Shown here in pieces: positions 5,070-6,597 of a stretch of 6,597 nt of DNA. The position numbers and the translations under genes were made by a program. Positions within the stretch are counted from its first letter, which is position 1, and the number at the start of each line of letters is the position of its first letter. The DNA is taken from positions 14,980 through 21,576 of the forward strand of contig PMCE01000195.1 of the NCBI GenBank assembly GCA_003154025.1, given 5' to 3'. A model generated the notes under the pieces. It searched no databases and was not told where the DNA came from. It saw only the letters and a list, made by a program, of their open reading frames with translations. This DNA comes from Syntrophaceae bacterium. Lineage in GTDB: Bacteria > Desulfobacterota > SM23-61.

Positions 5070-6428
5070 TCAGATTTCTTTACAGGCCTCCTCCAGAATG
5101 TCCAGGGCCAGGTCGATCTCCCGCTTGCGGACGTCGAGGGGCGGCAGGAAGCGGATGACCTTGTACCCGCACCCCAGGAGCAGGAGGCCTTGGTCCAACG
5201 CCCGGCGGATGATCCGGTCTCTTCTTTCCCGGGAGTCGATCTCCACCGCATCCATGAGCCCGATTCCGCGCACGTCGTGGATGAAGGAGTATTTACTCTG
5301 GAGCTTTCTCAGCTGATCCAGAAAGTAATTTCCCATGCGGCTGGCATTATCCAGGAGGTTTCCCTTCTGGATGATCTCGATGACCGTGTAACCGACGGCT
5401 GAACTCAGGGCATTCCCCTCACCCCATGTGCTGGAGATCCGGTATTCCTGCTGCGGAAAGAGGGCTGTCCTCCCCACGGTGGCACCCACCCGGAGGGGCT
5501 TGGCTGCGGTGATGATATCCGGCTGGATCCCGAAATGTTCAACGGCCCACCATTTGCCGGTGCGGCCCATTCCAGCCTGAATCTCGTCGGATATGAGAGG
5601 AATCGAGTATTTCTTTGCCAGGCGGTCGATCTCTTTCATGAATTCCATGCTGGGAACGTTGTACCCTCCTTCCCCCTGGAGGGGTTCGATAATGATGAAG
5701 GCAACCTCTTCCGGGTCAACGAGGCCAATGTCCGGGTCGAGGAAATGGTCCAGACGGCTGCGCATCCCTTCTTTTCCCGTACAGCAGACCATCCAGCCGC
5801 ATCGGCAGGGGTGGTCCTGGCAGGTGCAATAGGGGAAATCTACGATGTTGGGGATCTGGGGGAACCAGTCGCGCTGAATTTTCTTACTCCGGTTCAGGGA
5901 AAGTGCGCCCAGGGTTCGCCCATGGAAGGCGCCATAAAAGCAGACTCCGTAGCCATTGTTCTTTTTATGGTCATAGCAGATCTTGATGGCGTTCTCCACG
6001 GCCTCGGCGCCGGAGTTGGAGAAGAAGGCCGACCCGAACCCGAATTGAGAGGTGATTTCCATGAGCTTATAATGGAGATGCGAAGGGGTAGGGATCTGGC
6101 TCCTCTCCGGGTCCTCTCCCCAGGCGCCGATGAAGTCGCACCCCGCGTAGCGGTCGGGGTCGATCGATTGAAGCCTGGCGGCCAAGCGCACCAGCTCGGG
6201 ATGGTTGTACCCGAGAGCCGAGCTGGCCACATGGGAGACGAAATCTAGGATCACATTGCCGTCCACATCGGTGCAGAAGGGGCCGATGGCAGGTTTGGAC
6301 CGGTCCCAGATGAACCCCTCATGGTAGGTGGACCGGGCCGCATAGCGGCGGTGAAACTCGGACCACTTCCGGGCATTCGGCCCGGGGGGCGGGGTCTTGA
6401 TGCTGTTCATAGCCGTATCCCGATTCAT
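5070..6428 (-). CDS. Class III PLP-dependent aminotransferase, substrate unknown, with cysteine-rich insert
   Basis: This fold-type I enzyme belongs to the ornithine/4-aminobutyrate aminotransferase class, which transfers amino groups using pyridoxal phosphate; some relatives are amino-acid racemases. The ATG at 6428 is preferred over one at 6440 because GGGAGGG lies just before it; the product is 452 residues. Visible motifs are DVDGNVILDF (54-63), the cofactor phosphate loop SNSGAEAVENA (137-147), FYGAFHGRT (164-172), IIIEPLQGEGG (245-255), the pyridine-nitrogen aspartate D281 in SDEIQAGMGRTGK, the Schiff-base lysine K310 in TAAKPLR, and STWGEGN (333-339) where relatives often have STFGGNP. 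Residues 201-216 hold six cysteines (C201, C203, C208, C210, C215, C216), unusual for the class and suggestive of a metal site or disulphides. I recall similar Cys-rich inserts in some archaeal homologues, but that is unverified. It could be acetylornithine, GABA or lysine aminotransferase, or a racemase; context does not decide. Confidence 0.88.
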   Translation of the reverse strand: MNRDTAMNSIKTPPPGPNARKWSEFHRRYAARSTYHEGFIWDRSKPAIGPFCTDVDGNVILDFVSHVASSALGYNHPELVRLAARLQSIDPDRYAGCDFIGAWGEDPERSQIPTPSHLHYKLMEITSQFGFGSAFFSNSGAEAVENAIKICYDHKKNNGYGVCFYGAFHGRTLGALSLNRSKKIQRDWFPQIPNIVDFPYCTCQDHPCRCGWMVCCTGKEGMRSRLDHFLDPDIGLVDPEEVAFIIIEPLQGEGGYNVPSMEFMKEIDRLAKKYSIPLISDEIQAGMGRTGKWWAVEHFGIQPDIITAAKPLRVGATVGRTALFPQQEYRISSTWGEGNALSSAVGYTVIEIIQKGNLLDNASRMGNYFLDQLRKLQSKYSFIHDVRGIGLMDAVEIDSRERRDRIIRRALDQGLLLLGCGYKVIRFLPPLDVRKREIDLALDILEEACKEI

Positions 6429-6442
6429 AAGCCCTCCCATAG

Positions 6443-6457
6443 AGCGGCGCAGCCGCT
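6443..6457. repeat. GC-rich hairpin in the aminotransferase leader
   Basis: Perfect 6-bp inverted repeat AGCGGC (6443-6448) and GCCGCT (6452-6457) with a 3-nt loop, ending 14 bp before the preferred ATG. On the transcript it would sit just upstream of the GGGAGGG ribosome site and might affect initiation. It has no T-tract. Confidence 0.4.
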
Positions 6458-6463
6458 ACCCCA

Positions 6464-6495
6464 ACGATTAACTCTTAACTCGTAATCGTAACTGG
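6464..6495. repeat. Heptamer TAACTCK repeat with embedded inverted repeat
   Basis: Units TAACTCT (6469-6475), TAACTCG (6476-6482), TAATCG (6483-6488) and TAACTGG (6489-6495) form a slightly imperfect 7-bp tandem array. ACGATTA (6464-6470) and TAATCGT (6483-6489) are perfect complements around a 12-nt loop, so the array can also fold. It lies in the 97-bp gap upstream of the aminotransferase gene. Confidence 0.7.
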
Positions 6496-6510
6496 GGGCT
6501 TTATTCTTAA

Positions 6511-6540
6511 GGCACTTGAGCGCACTTAAGACACTTGAGG
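6511..6540. repeat. Decamer CACTTRAG tandem repeat
   Basis: Three adjacent 10-bp units read GGCACTTGAG (6511-6520), CGCACTTAAG (6521-6530) and ACACTTGAGG (6531-6540). The core CACTTRAG recurs with a period of about 10 bp, one helical turn. The array overlaps the 3' end of the partial VOC gene and supplies its stop codon. Confidence 0.8.
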
Positions 6541-6597
6541 ATAGTTGGAAACCTCGATCAGATTCAAATCCGGGTCGCGGAAATAGACGGAAACGAT
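6526..6597 (-). CDS. C-terminal end of a VOC (glyoxalase/bleomycin-resistance-like) family protein, partial
   Basis: The reverse complement of the right edge reads, in an open frame, VYFRDPDLNLIEVSNY followed by PQVS and a TAA stop at 6526-6528. The FRDPDxNLIE ending is a hallmark of the last beta-strand pair of vicinal-oxygen-chelate proteins, where the glutamate of NLIE is a metal ligand in the metal-using members. Only about 23 residues are in the window, so substrate and function cannot be told; VOC members range from glyoxalase I and dioxygenases to fosfomycin or bleomycin resistance proteins. The last four codons and the stop fall inside the 10-bp repeat array. It would be the most upstream of the minus-strand genes seen, 97 bp before the aminotransferase start. 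Confidence 0.75.
   Translation of the reverse strand: MVSVYFRDPDLNLIEVSNYPQVS

Noticed and set aside
4957..5251. Minus-strand open frame of 104 codons overlapping the aminotransferase 3' end
   Set aside because: Its C-terminal part is a translation of the heptamer repeat and the rest is a shifted reading of the aminotransferase gene.

Overview
The window is about 6.6 kb of moderately G+C-rich bacterial DNA. One gene is on the plus strand (an IS200-type transposase at the left edge) and six are on the minus strand, all transcribed right to left. Nothing here fixes the taxon. Gene content and intergenic style would fit an environmental deltaproteobacterium-like (Desulfobacterota) or similar anaerobe, but this is a weak guess. 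There are no rRNA or tRNA genes and no CRISPR array.

Layout from left to right: (1) positions 1 to about 535 hold the right part of an IS200/IS605-family element, with the Y1 transposase tnpA followed by three perfect hairpins; its left end lies outside the window. (2) hisF (538-1371) and hisA (1373-2107) are translationally coupled, with a 1-nt gap. They encode the two consecutive TIM-barrel enzymes of histidine synthesis. The hisF stop codon sits 12 bp from the last IS hairpin. (3) A 157-bp gap holds 9-bp repeats arranged as an inverted repeat. (4) manC (2265-3374) encodes a single-domain mannose-1-phosphate guanylyltransferase. (5) A 150-bp gap holds a perfect 16-bp inverted repeat built from 6-bp units. 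(6) A phosphomannomutase/phosphoglucomutase gene (3525-4871) follows. (7) A 198-bp gap has a palindrome, a possible promoter and a 7-bp tandem repeat. (8) A class III PLP-dependent aminotransferase with an unusual cysteine-rich insert occupies 5070-6428. (9) A gap holds 7-bp and 10-bp repeats. (10) The last 23 codons of a VOC/glyoxalase-like protein reach the right edge.

The mutase and guanylyltransferase together convert mannose-6-phosphate to GDP-mannose, a precursor of surface polysaccharide and glycans. HisA and HisF carry ProFAR to imidazole glycerol phosphate, but the partner hisH is not next to them here. The aminotransferase substrate cannot be named from sequence alone.

The most unusual signal is not a gene. 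Each of the four intergenic gaps longer than about 95 bp carries its own few-copy short tandem repeat (period 6, 7, 7, 9 or 10 bp). Two of these are folded into long inverted repeats, and an 8-bp word recurs in two distant gaps. Further points of note are a roughly 27-residue insert in HisF at the active-site face, the C-rich insert in the aminotransferase, long G homopolymers inside essential motifs of hisA and manC, and the tight junction between the IS and hisF.
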